NCBI GenBank assembly: GCA_964578535.1 | Contig: CAZODI010000048.1 | Span: forward strand, 1 to 21,748 | From: PHBD01 sp964578535 | Lineage (GTDB): Bacteria; Desulfobacterota; Syntrophia; Syntrophales; PHBD01 | Direction of reading: 5' to 3' | Length of the DNA stretch: 21,748 nt | In this document: in pieces, positions 14,447-21,672 of the stretch | Position numbering within the stretch: the stretch's first letter is position 1 | Layout: each line of letters begins with the position of its first letter | Program-made: the position numbers and the translations under genes | Notes under the pieces: model-generated | Seen by the model: only the letters and a program-made list of their open reading frames with translations | Told to the model about the DNA's origin: nothing | Databases searched by the model: none

Positions 14447-14913
14447 AATGCCCGTTCTGCGGAAATGCGGAAAACAAGGTCATCGATTCCCGGGTGAGCA
14501 AGGACAGCAACTCCATCCGCCGCCGCCGGGAATGCCTGGGCTGCGGAAAGCGCTTCACGACCTATGAGTATGTCGAGGAGGTCTTGCCGGTGGTGGTCAA
14601 GAAGGACGGCCGCCGGGAGCCCTTCGACATGCTGAAGATCAAAAACGGCATCAAGAAGGCCTGCGAGAAGCGGCCCATCCCCACGGAGGCCATCGAGGCG
14701 ATCATCGAGCGGATCGAGCAGGCCTGCCAGGAGTACCAGGGCAAGGAGATCCCATCGACGGACATCGGGGAGCAGGTCATGCGGGAGCTGAAAGAGCTCG
14801 ACGGCGTGGCCTACGTTCGGTTCGCCTCGGTGTACCGGTCCTTTAAGGACGTCGGGGACTTCATGGAGGAGCTGCAGGACTTCCTCCAGGCGAACAAGGG
14901 ATCGCAGAAATAG
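14443..14913 (+). CDS. nrdR: Transcriptional repressor NrdR
   Basis: Zinc-ribbon and ATP-cone regulator that represses ribonucleotide reductase genes according to ATP/dATP. The 156 residues begin with CPFC (C3, C6) and close the ribbon with CLGC (C31, C34), followed by GKRFTTYE. The ATP-cone covers about residues 48-138 (VVVKKDGRREPFD onward). The start overlaps the deaminase stop by 4 bases. In related genomes nrdR is often followed by ribD; here ribE comes next after 24 bases. Confidence 0.97.
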   Translation: MKCPFCGNAENKVIDSRVSKDSNSIRRRRECLGCGKRFTTYEYVEEVLPVVVKKDGRREPFDMLKIKNGIKKACEKRPIPTEAIEAIIERIEQACQEYQGKEIPSTDIGEQVMRELKELDGVAYVRFASVYRSFKDVGDFMEELQDFLQANKGSQK

Positions 14914-14937
14914 CCGGAAGGCCGGGGAATACGGGTC

Positions 14938-15588
14938 ATGTTCACGGGGATCATCCAGGGGTTCGGCACCGTCCGGGGGCTCGCGAAGAAGGGTCCCGAG
15001 GGGCGGCTGGAAGTGGATTCCGCCCTGGATCTTTCGGACATCAAGACCGGCGACAGCATCGCCGTCAACGGGGCCTGCCTCACGGTGACGACGCGGGAGG
15101 GGAACCGCTTCTCCGCCGACGTCTCAGCGGAGACCCTGGAGCGGACGACCCTGAAGGGACTCCGGACGGGGGTGCGGGTGAACCTGGAGAAGGCCCTGCG
15201 CCTGACGGATTTCCTCGGCGGGCACCTCGTCCTGGGCCACGTGGACGCCGTGGGACGGATCGTCGAGAAGACCGACCGGGGCACCTCGATCGTCTTCGGC
15301 TTCGAGATTCCCCGGGAGTTGGGAAGGTATGTTGTGGAAAAGGGCTCCGTCGCGGTGGACGGCATCAGCCTGACGGTAAACCGTTGTGAAAATAACCGTT
15401 TCTATGTTAACGTCATCCCCCACACGGCGGGACAGACCACCCTGGGATTCCGGAAAGTGGCCGACGCCGTGAACATCGAGACGGACATTCTGGGCAAATA
15501 CATCGAGAAGCTTCTGCCGGGAGGAAAGGGCGGCCGGGGGATCGACCTGGCCTTTCTGGCGGAGCACGGCTTCGGCAAGGGATATTGA
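14938..15588 (+). CDS. ribE: Riboflavin synthase, alpha subunit
   Basis: Catalyses the dismutation of two 6,7-dimethyl-8-ribityllumazine molecules to riboflavin. The 216 residues contain two lumazine-binding repeats: MFTGIIQGFG at the start with NGACLTV (44-50), and GGHLVLGHVDAVG (94-106) with DGISLTV (141-147). Length and the MFTGII start are diagnostic. The ATG is preceded by a weak GGGGA site. The gene is separated from ribBA by 3 bases. The name follows the usage ribE for riboflavin synthase; E. coli calls it ribC. Confidence 0.95.
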   Translation: MFTGIIQGFGTVRGLAKKGPEGRLEVDSALDLSDIKTGDSIAVNGACLTVTTREGNRFSADVSAETLERTTLKGLRTGVRVNLEKALRLTDFLGGHLVLGHVDAVGRIVEKTDRGTSIVFGFEIPRELGRYVVEKGSVAVDGISLTVNRCENNRFYVNVIPHTAGQTTLGFRKVADAVNIETDILGKYIEKLLPGGKGGRGIDLAFLAEHGFGKGY

Positions 15589-15591
15589 GAC

Positions 15592-16797
15592 ATGGCTGTC
15601 AGTTCGATCAAGGAAGCATTGGAAGACATCCGGAACGGCCGGATGGTCATCCTCGTCGACGACGAGGACCGCGAGAACGAGGGAGATCTCTGCATGGCGG
15701 CTCAGTTCGCCACGCCGGAGGCCGTCAATTTCATGGCCCGCTACGGAAGAGGCCTCATCTGCCTGACCCTGACGGAAGACCACGCCGACCGGCTCCACCT
15801 GTACCCCATGGTGCGGGACAACCGGTCCCGCTTCGGCACGGCCTTCACCGTCTCCATCGAGGCAAAGCACGGGGTCTCCACGGGGATCTCGGCGGCCGAC
15901 CGGGCCACCACCATCCGGGCGGCTGTGGACGACAGCGCCCGGCCGGAGGACCTGGTCAGCCCGGGCCACATTTTCCCGATCCGGGCCCGGAAGGGCGGCG
16001 TCCTCGTACGGACGGGCCAGACGGAGGGTTCCGTCGACCTGGCCCGCCTGGCGGGACTCAAGCCTTCCGGCGTCATCTGCGAGGTCATGAAGGATGACGG
16101 AACGATGGCCCGCATGCCCGACCTGGAAATCTTCGCCGCGGAGCACCACCTCAAGATCGTCACCATCGCGGACCTCATCGAGTTCCGAATGCAGCACGAG
16201 CGGCTCATTCACCGCTCCGCCTCGGCCATGCTGCCGACGAAGTTCGGCGGCGATTTCCGCATCACCATCTATGAGAACGATGTGGACGACATCCTCCACA
16301 TCGCCCTCGTCAAGGGCGAGATCACGCCGGAAGACGAGGTCCTCGTCCGGGTGCACTCCGAATGCGCCACCGGCGACATCTTCGGGTCCCTCCGCTGCGA
16401 CTGCGGCGACCAGCTCCAGAGAGCCATGAAAATGGTGGAGGATGAAGGCAAGGGCGTGATCGTCTATATGCACCAGGAAGGGCGGGGCATCGGCCTGGTG
16501 AACAAGATCAAGGCTTACGAGCTGCAGGAACAGGGCCGCGACACCGTGGAGGCAAACCTCGATCTGGGGTTCAAGGCGGACCTCCGGGACTACGGCATCG
16601 GCGCCCAGATCCTCGCGGACCAGGGCGTCCGCAAGATGCGGCTCATGACGAACAATCCCCGCAAGGTGGTCGGCCTGGAGGGATACGGCATCACCATCAC
16701 CGAACGGATCCCCATCGAGATTGAGCCGACGGACTGCAGTCTCCGGTACCTGGCGGTGAAAAAGAAGAAGATGGGGCACATGCTCAACGGAGTGTAG
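15592..16797 (+). CDS. ribBA: Bifunctional 3,4-dihydroxy-2-butanone-4-phosphate synthase / GTP cyclohydrolase II
   Basis: A 401-residue fusion that makes both riboflavin precursors. Residues 1-200 are the RibB domain: VDDEDRENEGDL (22-33), FGTAFTVSIEA, GVSTGISAADRA and GHIFPIRA. Residues 205-401 are GTP cyclohydrolase II, with zinc ligands C258, C269 and C271 in HSECATGDIFGSLRCDC, then YMHQEGRGIGL and LMTNNPRKV. One oddity: the RibB metal-binding motif normally written GHTE reads GQTE (Q143, codon CAG at 16018-16020). This may be a lineage variant or a weakened RibB half. It follows ribE with a 3-base gap. A hairpin and a repeat element separate it from ribH. Confidence 0.95.
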   Translation: MAVSSIKEALEDIRNGRMVILVDDEDRENEGDLCMAAQFATPEAVNFMARYGRGLICLTLTEDHADRLHLYPMVRDNRSRFGTAFTVSIEAKHGVSTGISAADRATTIRAAVDDSARPEDLVSPGHIFPIRARKGGVLVRTGQTEGSVDLARLAGLKPSGVICEVMKDDGTMARMPDLEIFAAEHHLKIVTIADLIEFRMQHERLIHRSASAMLPTKFGGDFRITIYENDVDDILHIALVKGEITPEDEVLVRVHSECATGDIFGSLRCDCGDQLQRAMKMVEDEGKGVIVYMHQEGRGIGLVNKIKAYELQEQGRDTVEANLDLGFKADLRDYGIGAQILADQGVRKMRLMTNNPRKVVGLEGYGITITERIPIEIEPTDCSLRYLAVKKKKMGHMLNGV

Positions 16798-16804
16798 ACG
16801 GATT

Positions 16805-16833
16805 CGGGAAGGGATGGGCAATGCCCCTTCCCG
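16805..16833 (+). other. 9-bp hairpin just after ribBA
   Basis: CGGGAAGGG (16805-16813) and CCCTTCCCG (16825-16833) form a perfect 9-base stem with an 11-base loop, 7 bases after the ribBA stop. No U-run follows, so it is not a standard intrinsic terminator. It may stabilise the ribBA 3' end or slow transcription before ribH. Confidence 0.5.
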
Positions 16834-16855
16834 GAGAGGACAAGACCTTTGCCTC

Positions 16856-16978
16856 GGGCTGTTCAAAAAGGGTTGGATGCAAGGCGCCCGAAATCCTGAG
16901 CCGCGAGTCGTACCGTTTCGTACGTCGAGTGGCGAAGGACGAGGGGAACGCAGCAGACAGCCGTTTTTCAACGGCCCC
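16856..16978. repeat. Palindromic intergenic repeat, single full copy between ribBA and ribH
   Basis: The element starts GGGCTGTTCAAAAA and ends TTTTTCAACGGCCC, giving imperfect terminal inverted repeats, and carries a central CGTAC/GTACG hairpin (about 16909-16924). Its reverse complement aligns along its full length with 2210-2331 (122 versus 123 bases, no large gaps). It encodes nothing credible. Located inside the riboflavin operon, it will be transcribed and can fold as a long hairpin between ribBA and ribH. Confidence 0.85.
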
Positions 16979-16999
16979 GGACGGGAATGGAGAAAAGAC

Positions 17000-17464
17000 A
17001 TGCCGAAAACGGTTGAAGGAAAGATCGTCGCCAAGGGGATGCGGTTCGGGATCATCGCCAGCCGCTTCAACGATTTCATCTGCGGCCGCCTCATCGAGGG
17101 GGCCCTGGACGCCCTCGTCCGGGCCGGCGCCGACGAGAAGGACATCCTGGTTTACAAGGTCCCGGGGGCCTTCGAGCTGCCGCTGGCTGCGAAGAAGGTG
17201 GCCAAGAGCGGCCGGTTCGACGCCGTCATCTGCCTGGGGGCGGTCATCCGTGGGGCCACGCCCCACTTCGAGTACATCAGCGCCGAGACGACCAAGGGAA
17301 TCGCCATGGTCGGACTGGAGACGGAAGTTCCCGTCGCCTTCGGGGTCCTCACGACCGATACGATCGAGCAGGCCATCGAGCGGGCCGGTTCGAAGTCGGG
17401 CAACAAGGGCTGGGACGCCGCCATGACGGCCATCGAGATGGTCGACCTCTTCCGGAAAATCTGA
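17000..17464 (+). CDS. ribH: 6,7-dimethyl-8-ribityllumazine synthase
   Basis: Condenses the RibA/RibD-derived pyrimidine with the RibB product to form lumazine; usually a 60-subunit or pentameric assembly. The open frame runs upstream to 16814 through the repeat, but the ATG at 17000 is chosen because GGAG lies 7 bases before it and the protein is then 154 residues, exactly the usual length. Signatures are IIASRFNDFI (18-27), VPGAFELPLAAKK (55-67), CLGAVIRGATPHFEYI (80-95), with the catalytic His in PHFEY, and FGVLTTDT (115-122). Its leader was partly created by the repeat element, which ends 21 bases upstream. Confidence 0.96.
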   Translation: MPKTVEGKIVAKGMRFGIIASRFNDFICGRLIEGALDALVRAGADEKDILVYKVPGAFELPLAAKKVAKSGRFDAVICLGAVIRGATPHFEYISAETTKGIAMVGLETEVPVAFGVLTTDTIEQAIERAGSKSGNKGWDAAMTAIEMVDLFRKI

Positions 17465-17498
17465 AAGGCCCGCCGGAAGGCGGCATCAATAAATACCC

Positions 17499-17996
17499 AT
17501 GCAAGTCAGAAGAAAGGCCCGGGAAGCGGCCGTACAGATCCTTTACGGCCTCGATGTCCAGGAACGGGACCCCTGGGAAGCTCTTGAACACTACTGGCAG
17601 AACTTCGACCGTTCGGAGATGCCTGCGGACGCGCGCGAATTCACCGCGGACCTGGTGACCGGAACGTGGGAGCGGCGGGACGAGATCGACGGGCTCATCG
17701 GAAGCTGCTCCGAGCACTGGTCCCTCCCCCGCATGTCCAAGGTCGACAAGGCCATCCTCCGGATGGCCGTCTACGAGCTCCGGTTCTGCCCGGACATTCC
17801 CCCCAAGGTCGCCCTCAACGAGGCCATCGACCTGGGGAAGCTCTTCGGATCCGAAAACTCGGGAGCCTTCATCAACGGCATCCTCGACGCCCTGCACGGC
17901 CGCTTCGGACGGGAGCTAAAGCCCCCGGAATCCCAGCCCGGCACGAAACCGTCCGGCGGGGAAGAGCCGCCCGGTCCGGAGTCGAGCCCGGACTGA
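17499..17996 (+). CDS. nusB: Transcription antitermination factor NusB
   Basis: RNA-binding factor that acts with NusE (S10) in rRNA antitermination. The N-terminus QVRRKAREAAVQILYGLDVQ and the later VDKAILRMAVYELRF and PKVALNEAIDLGKLFGSENSGAFINGILD are the family core. The protein is 165 residues, longer than the usual 130-145, because of a Pro/Gly/Glu-rich disordered tail from about residue 140. The ribosome site is poor: GGAAGG lies some 18 bases before the ATG, with a short GC hairpin near it. ribH-nusB adjacency is common in bacteria. Confidence 0.95.
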   Translation: MQVRRKAREAAVQILYGLDVQERDPWEALEHYWQNFDRSEMPADAREFTADLVTGTWERRDEIDGLIGSCSEHWSLPRMSKVDKAILRMAVYELRFCPDIPPKVALNEAIDLGKLFGSENSGAFINGILDALHGRFGRELKPPESQPGTKPSGGEEPPGPESSPD

Positions 17997-18098
17997 CGGT
18001 CCGCCGCCCCGCAACAGCCCGTTTTTCCCCAATCCTGTTGAAAGAACAGACCCGTTGTGTTACGGAGGGACAACATCTCTACGCTAAGGGAGCCCGCC

Positions 18099-20687
18099 AT
18101 GAACATCAAGTACAACCCCTGGGAAATCGAAGAGAAATGGCAGACGAAGTGGGAGGAGAACAAGACGTTCCACGTCCATGAGGAGCCCTCGCGGAAGAAG
18201 TACTACCTCCTGGAGATGTTTCCCTATCCGTCCGGCCGGATCCACATCGGCCACGTCCGCAACTACGCCATCGGCGACGTCGTGTCCCGCTACAAGCGGA
18301 TGAGGGGCTTCAACGTCCTGCATCCCATGGGCTGGGACGCCTTCGGCATGCCCGCCGAAAACGCCGCCATCGAGCGGGGCATCCATCCCGCCGTCTGGAC
18401 GAACGACAACATCGCCAACATGAAGAAGCAGCTCAAGCGGATGGGCTTCAGCTACGACTGGGACCGCGAGATCTCCACCTGCGAGCCCTTCTACTACAAG
18501 TGGGAGCAGCTCTTCTTCCTGTGGATGTACGAAAAGGGCCTTGCCTACAAGAAGACCTCCTCGGTGAACTGGTGCTCCAAGTGCCAGACGGTCCTGGCCA
18601 ACGAGCAGGTGGAGGCGGGGCTGTGCTGGCGCTGCTCCACCGAGGTGGTGGAAAAGACCCTGGACCAGTGGTTCTTCCGGATCACCGCTTACGTGGAGGA
18701 ACTCCTGGAAGGCTGCGACCGGCTGTCGGGCTGGCCCGAGCGGGTTCTCACCATGCAGCGCAACTGGATCGGAAAAAGCCACGGCTTCGAGATGATCTTT
18801 CCCATGGCCGACGGCAACGGCGAGATCAAGGTCTTCACCACCCGGCAGGACACCATTTACGGGGCCACGTTCATGCTGGTCGCCGCGGAGCACCCCCTGG
18901 TCCTGGAGCTGGCGAAAGGCAAGGAGTGCGAGAAGGAGGTCCAGGAATTCGTCGAGAAGATCAAGCGGCAGGACAAGAACCTCCGCACCTCCGACTACTA
19001 TGAGAAGGAGGGCGTCTTCCTGGAGTCGTACTGCCTCAACCCCGTGACCCACAAGAAGATGCCCATCTTCGCGGCCAACTTCGTCCTGGCCGACTACGGC
19101 ACGGGCTGCGTCATGGCGGTGCCGACCCACGACCAGCGCGACTTCGAGTTCGCCAAGAAGTACAACCTGCCGCTCATCGTGGTCATCCAGCCGCCGAACC
19201 GGGCGCTCAACGTCCAGACCATGACGGAGGCCTACGTCGATGAGGGGATCCTCGTGAACTCCGGGCCGTTCAACGGGATGGAGAACATGAAGGCCCTGGA
19301 CGCCATCGCCGACCACCTGATCTCCCTGAACCGGGGCCAGCGGACCATCCAGTACCGCCTCCGCGACTGGGGGATCTCGCGCCAGCGCTACTGGGGTGCC
19401 CCAATTCCCATGATCTACTGCGAGAAGTGCGGCACCGTGCCGGTCCCCGAGAAGGACCTTCCGGTGGTCCTGCCGATGGACGTGGAACTGACCGGGGAGG
19501 GCGGCTCACCCCTGGCGCGGCACAAGGCCTTCGCCGAGACGACCTGTCCCGGCTGCAGCGGCCCCGCCCGGCGCGAGACCGACACGATGGACACCTTCGT
19601 GGAATCCTCCTGGTACTTCGACCGGTTCTGCTGCGCCGTCCACGACGTCAAGCCCGGCCTGGACCGGAAGGCCCTGGACTACTGGATGCCCGTGGACCAG
19701 TACATCGGCGGGATCGAGCACGCGATCCTGCACCTTCTCTATTCCCGCTTCTACACGCGGATGCTCCGGGACTTCGGCGTCATCGGCGTGGACGAGCCTT
19801 TCGCGAACCTGCTCACCCAGGGCATGGTCTGCAAGGAGACGATGAAGTGCCCCGAGCACGGCTTCCTCTTCCCGGAAGAAGTCAAGGACGGGAAATGCGC
19901 CTCCTGCAGCCGGGACGTCATCATTGGAAAAACGGAGAAGATGTCGAAATCGCTGAGGAACATCGTCGATCCCGACTATCTCGTCAAGAAATACGGCGCC
20001 GACACGGCCCGGGCCTTCTGCCTGTTCGCATCGCCGCCGGAGAAGGACCTGGAGTGGAGCGACCAAGGCGTGGAAGGCTCTTTCCGCTTCCTCAGCCGCA
20101 TCTGGCGGATCGTCATGGAGGAATACCTGGAGGACATCCGGGACGTGGCCCCCTTCGACGGGAAGGTGCCCCTGGAGGGAGACCTGAAAAACCTCCGCCG
20201 GAAGACCCATCAGACGATCCGCAAGGTCACGGCCGACCTGGAAGACCGCTTCCGCTTCAATACCGCCATCAGCGCCGTCATGGAGCTGGTGAACGCCCTG
20301 TACCTGATCAACCGGCCCGGCAAGAGCGATACGCTGGCCCTCTCGGTGGTCCGGGAGGCCGTGGAGGCGGTACTGCTCCTGATGGCGCCCATCGTTCCGC
20401 ACATCACCGAGGAGCTGTGGGAAATGCTCGGCCAGAAGACGCCCCTGGCCGACATGACCTGGCCGGCGTGGGACCGGGAAGTGGCCTCCGAGGAGGAGAT
20501 CACCGTCGTGCTCCAGGTCAACGGCAAGGTCCGCAGCCGCATCACCGTGCCGGCCGACGAGGAGGAGGACAAGATCAAGGCGCTCGCCCGGGCGGACGAG
20601 AAAATCGCCAAGATGATCGAGGGGAAGCAGGTGGTCAAGGAGGTCTATGTTCCCCGCAAGCTCGTCAACATCGTGATCAAGGGCTGA
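18099..20687 (+). CDS. leuS: Leucyl-tRNA synthetase
   Basis: Class I synthetase that charges tRNA-Leu. The frame opens at a GTG at 18057, but the ATG at 18099 is preferred: AAGGGAG lies 6 bases before it and MNIKYNPWEIEEKWQ is the normal start, giving 862 residues. Motifs are the HIGH signature at 49-52 (IHIGHVRNYAIGD), KMSKS at 614-618, a zinc-type CSKC...CWRC pair, and the CP1 editing domain with TTRQDTIYGAT and GTGCVMAVPTHDQRDF, whose Asp is the editing-site residue. So pre- and post-transfer editing look intact. A weak promoter may lie in the 102-base gap after nusB (TTGAAA, 17 bases, TACGGA). lptE follows 18 bases downstream. Confidence 0.97.
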   Translation: MNIKYNPWEIEEKWQTKWEENKTFHVHEEPSRKKYYLLEMFPYPSGRIHIGHVRNYAIGDVVSRYKRMRGFNVLHPMGWDAFGMPAENAAIERGIHPAVWTNDNIANMKKQLKRMGFSYDWDREISTCEPFYYKWEQLFFLWMYEKGLAYKKTSSVNWCSKCQTVLANEQVEAGLCWRCSTEVVEKTLDQWFFRITAYVEELLEGCDRLSGWPERVLTMQRNWIGKSHGFEMIFPMADGNGEIKVFTTRQDTIYGATFMLVAAEHPLVLELAKGKECEKEVQEFVEKIKRQDKNLRTSDYYEKEGVFLESYCLNPVTHKKMPIFAANFVLADYGTGCVMAVPTHDQRDFEFAKKYNLPLIVVIQPPNRALNVQTMTEAYVDEGILVNSGPFNGMENMKALDAIADHLISLNRGQRTIQYRLRDWGISRQRYWGAPIPMIYCEKCGTVPVPEKDLPVVLPMDVELTGEGGSPLARHKAFAETTCPGCSGPARRETDTMDTFVESSWYFDRFCCAVHDVKPGLDRKALDYWMPVDQYIGGIEHAILHLLYSRFYTRMLRDFGVIGVDEPFANLLTQGMVCKETMKCPEHGFLFPEEVKDGKCASCSRDVIIGKTEKMSKSLRNIVDPDYLVKKYGADTARAFCLFASPPEKDLEWSDQGVEGSFRFLSRIWRIVMEEYLEDIRDVAPFDGKVPLEGDLKNLRRKTHQTIRKVTADLEDRFRFNTAISAVMELVNALYLINRPGKSDTLALSVVREAVEAVLLLMAPIVPHITEELWEMLGQKTPLADMTWPAWDREVASEEEITVVLQVNGKVRSRITVPADEEEDKIKALARADEKIAKMIEGKQVVKEVYVPRKLVNIVIKG

Positions 20688-20705
20688 CGGGGAGGACGGA
20701 CGACC

Positions 20706-21239
20706 ATGAGGCTTTCGAGACGGCAGATCTTCTGGCTCATCGTGCTGGCCCTGACCTCCCTGTGGGCCTGCGGCTATCATTTCGTGGGCACCGGCGGTGA
20801 CGGCATCGATCCGGCCATCAAACGGGTCCACGTCACAACCTTCGGGAATGCCACCACCGAGCCCAACGTGGAGAGCACGTTCCGGTCGGCCTTCATCGAC
20901 CGGCTCATCCAGGGCGGGCGCTTCCAGATCGTCGACCAGGCGGCCCAGGCGGACGCCGTCCTGAAGGGCAACATCAAGACCCTTGTCCGGACACCCCTGG
21001 CCTATACCGCGGGGAACCTGGCATCGGAAGAGCGCTGGACTGCAATTGTGGACCTGTCCTTCGAGGAGAGGGAGACGGGGAAGGTTCTCTGGGCGAACAG
21101 CGACTTCAGCCTGACGGGAGACTACAAGGTGAGCCCGACGAGCCTTTCGGTGACCGAGCGCAACAGAAAGGAAGCCCTCATCAAGCTGGCCAGTGACTCA
21201 GCCGAGAGGGCTTATTCCATGATCCTGTCCGGTTTCTGA
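20706..21239 (+). CDS. lptE: LPS-assembly lipoprotein LptE
   Basis: Outer-membrane lipoprotein that plugs and assists LptD in placing lipopolysaccharide at the cell surface. The N-terminus MRLSRRQIFWLIVLALTSLWAC is a lipoprotein signal with lipobox LWAC, so C22 becomes the lipidated residue. GYHF directly after the Cys is typical of LptE. The mature part shows the low-similarity LptE pattern (VHVTTFGNATTEPNVES, a VDLSFEERETGKVLW strand). Its place directly after leuS matches many proteobacteria. The sequence is divergent, so the name rests on the GYHF signature and synteny. It converges on rpsT with 9 bases between stops and no clear terminator. Confidence 0.85.
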   Translation: MRLSRRQIFWLIVLALTSLWACGYHFVGTGGDGIDPAIKRVHVTTFGNATTEPNVESTFRSAFIDRLIQGGRFQIVDQAAQADAVLKGNIKTLVRTPLAYTAGNLASEERWTAIVDLSFEERETGKVLWANSDFSLTGDYKVSPTSLSVTERNRKEALIKLASDSAERAYSMILSGF

Positions 21240-21248
21240 AAAGCCGGG

Positions 21249-21518
21249 TTACTTCGCTTGAATCGTGTTGACCTTCTTGGTCAGGCGGGAGACCTTGCGG
21301 GAAGCGGTCTTCTTGTGAAAGGCGCCCTTGGCGGCGGCCTTCTGGATCGCCGGGATCGCTTCGTTCAGCGCGGCCAGGGAAGCTTCCTTGTCCTTGCTGT
21401 CCACGGCCCCGAGGACCTGCTTGACCGACGTCTTGACACTCGACTTCACCATGGCGTTCCGAAGGCGCCGTTTCTCATTCTGCTTGCTTCTCTTGATCGC
21501 GGATACGTGTGTGGCCAA
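21249..21518 (-). CDS. rpsT: 30S ribosomal protein S20
   Basis: An 89-residue, very basic S20 that binds 16S rRNA. The N-terminus MATHVSAIKRSKQNEKRRLRN and the C-terminal HKKTASRKVSRLTKKVN are diagnostic. The start codon is TTG (minus strand, 21518-21516) behind AAGGAGGAAGGCAG. A UUG start is also used by E. coli rpsT, where it lowers translation and takes part in autogenous control; the same may apply here. Its own promoter lies upstream at 21551-21579. Confidence 0.96.
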   Translation of the reverse strand: MATHVSAIKRSKQNEKRRLRNAMVKSSVKTSVKQVLGAVDSKDKEASLAALNEAIPAIQKAAAKGAFHKKTASRKVSRLTKKVNTIQAK

Positions 21519-21550
21519 CTGCCTTCCTCCTTGGGAAATTAAGGTTGAGA

Positions 21551-21579
21551 CCTTTATCCGAAATACCCCTCCCTGTCAA
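21551..21579 (-). promoter_or_regulatory. Predicted sigma-70 promoter for rpsT
   Basis: On the minus strand TTGACA (21579-21574), a 17-base spacer, and TAAAGG (21556-21551). The -35 is perfect and the -10 moderate. It lies about 33 bases upstream of the TTG start, leaving a short leader with AAGGAGG. Confidence 0.6.
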
Positions 21580-21610
21580 GGTTAAAGTGCCTAAAGTCGT
21601 CAACAATCGC

Positions 21611-21639
21611 TTGACTTGGCGATGCCGATTGGATATGGT
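21611..21639 (+). promoter_or_regulatory. Predicted sigma-70 promoter for tRNA-Ala
   Basis: TTGACT (21611-21616), a 17-base spacer, and TATGGT (21634-21639). Both boxes are close to consensus. The expected start is near 21646, about 27 bases before the mature tRNA 5' end, a normal precursor leader. Confidence 0.7.
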
Positions 21640-21672
21640 GCCCTCCGCAACAAGCCAATCCGACCAAGACGT

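Noticed and set aside
14914..14937. FMN riboswitch in front of the riboflavin genes
   Set aside because: The gap before ribE is only 24 bases and the ribBA-ribH gap is explained by a hairpin and the repeat; no RFN-element conserved segments were seen.
16805..16833. Hairpin after ribBA as an intrinsic terminator
   Set aside because: The stem is strong but no U-run follows, and ribH continues the same pathway downstream.
15124..17145. 673-codon open frame opposite ribE-ribBA-ribH
   Set aside because: It spans three well-supported genes on the other strand plus the repeat element and has no recognisable motif; a product of GC-skewed third positions.
18012..18044. CAACAGCCCG ... CTGTTGAAAG before leuS, resembling the repeat element ends
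   Set aside because: Only about ten bases match at each end, in an inside-out order, with no internal element sequence; too little to call a relic copy.
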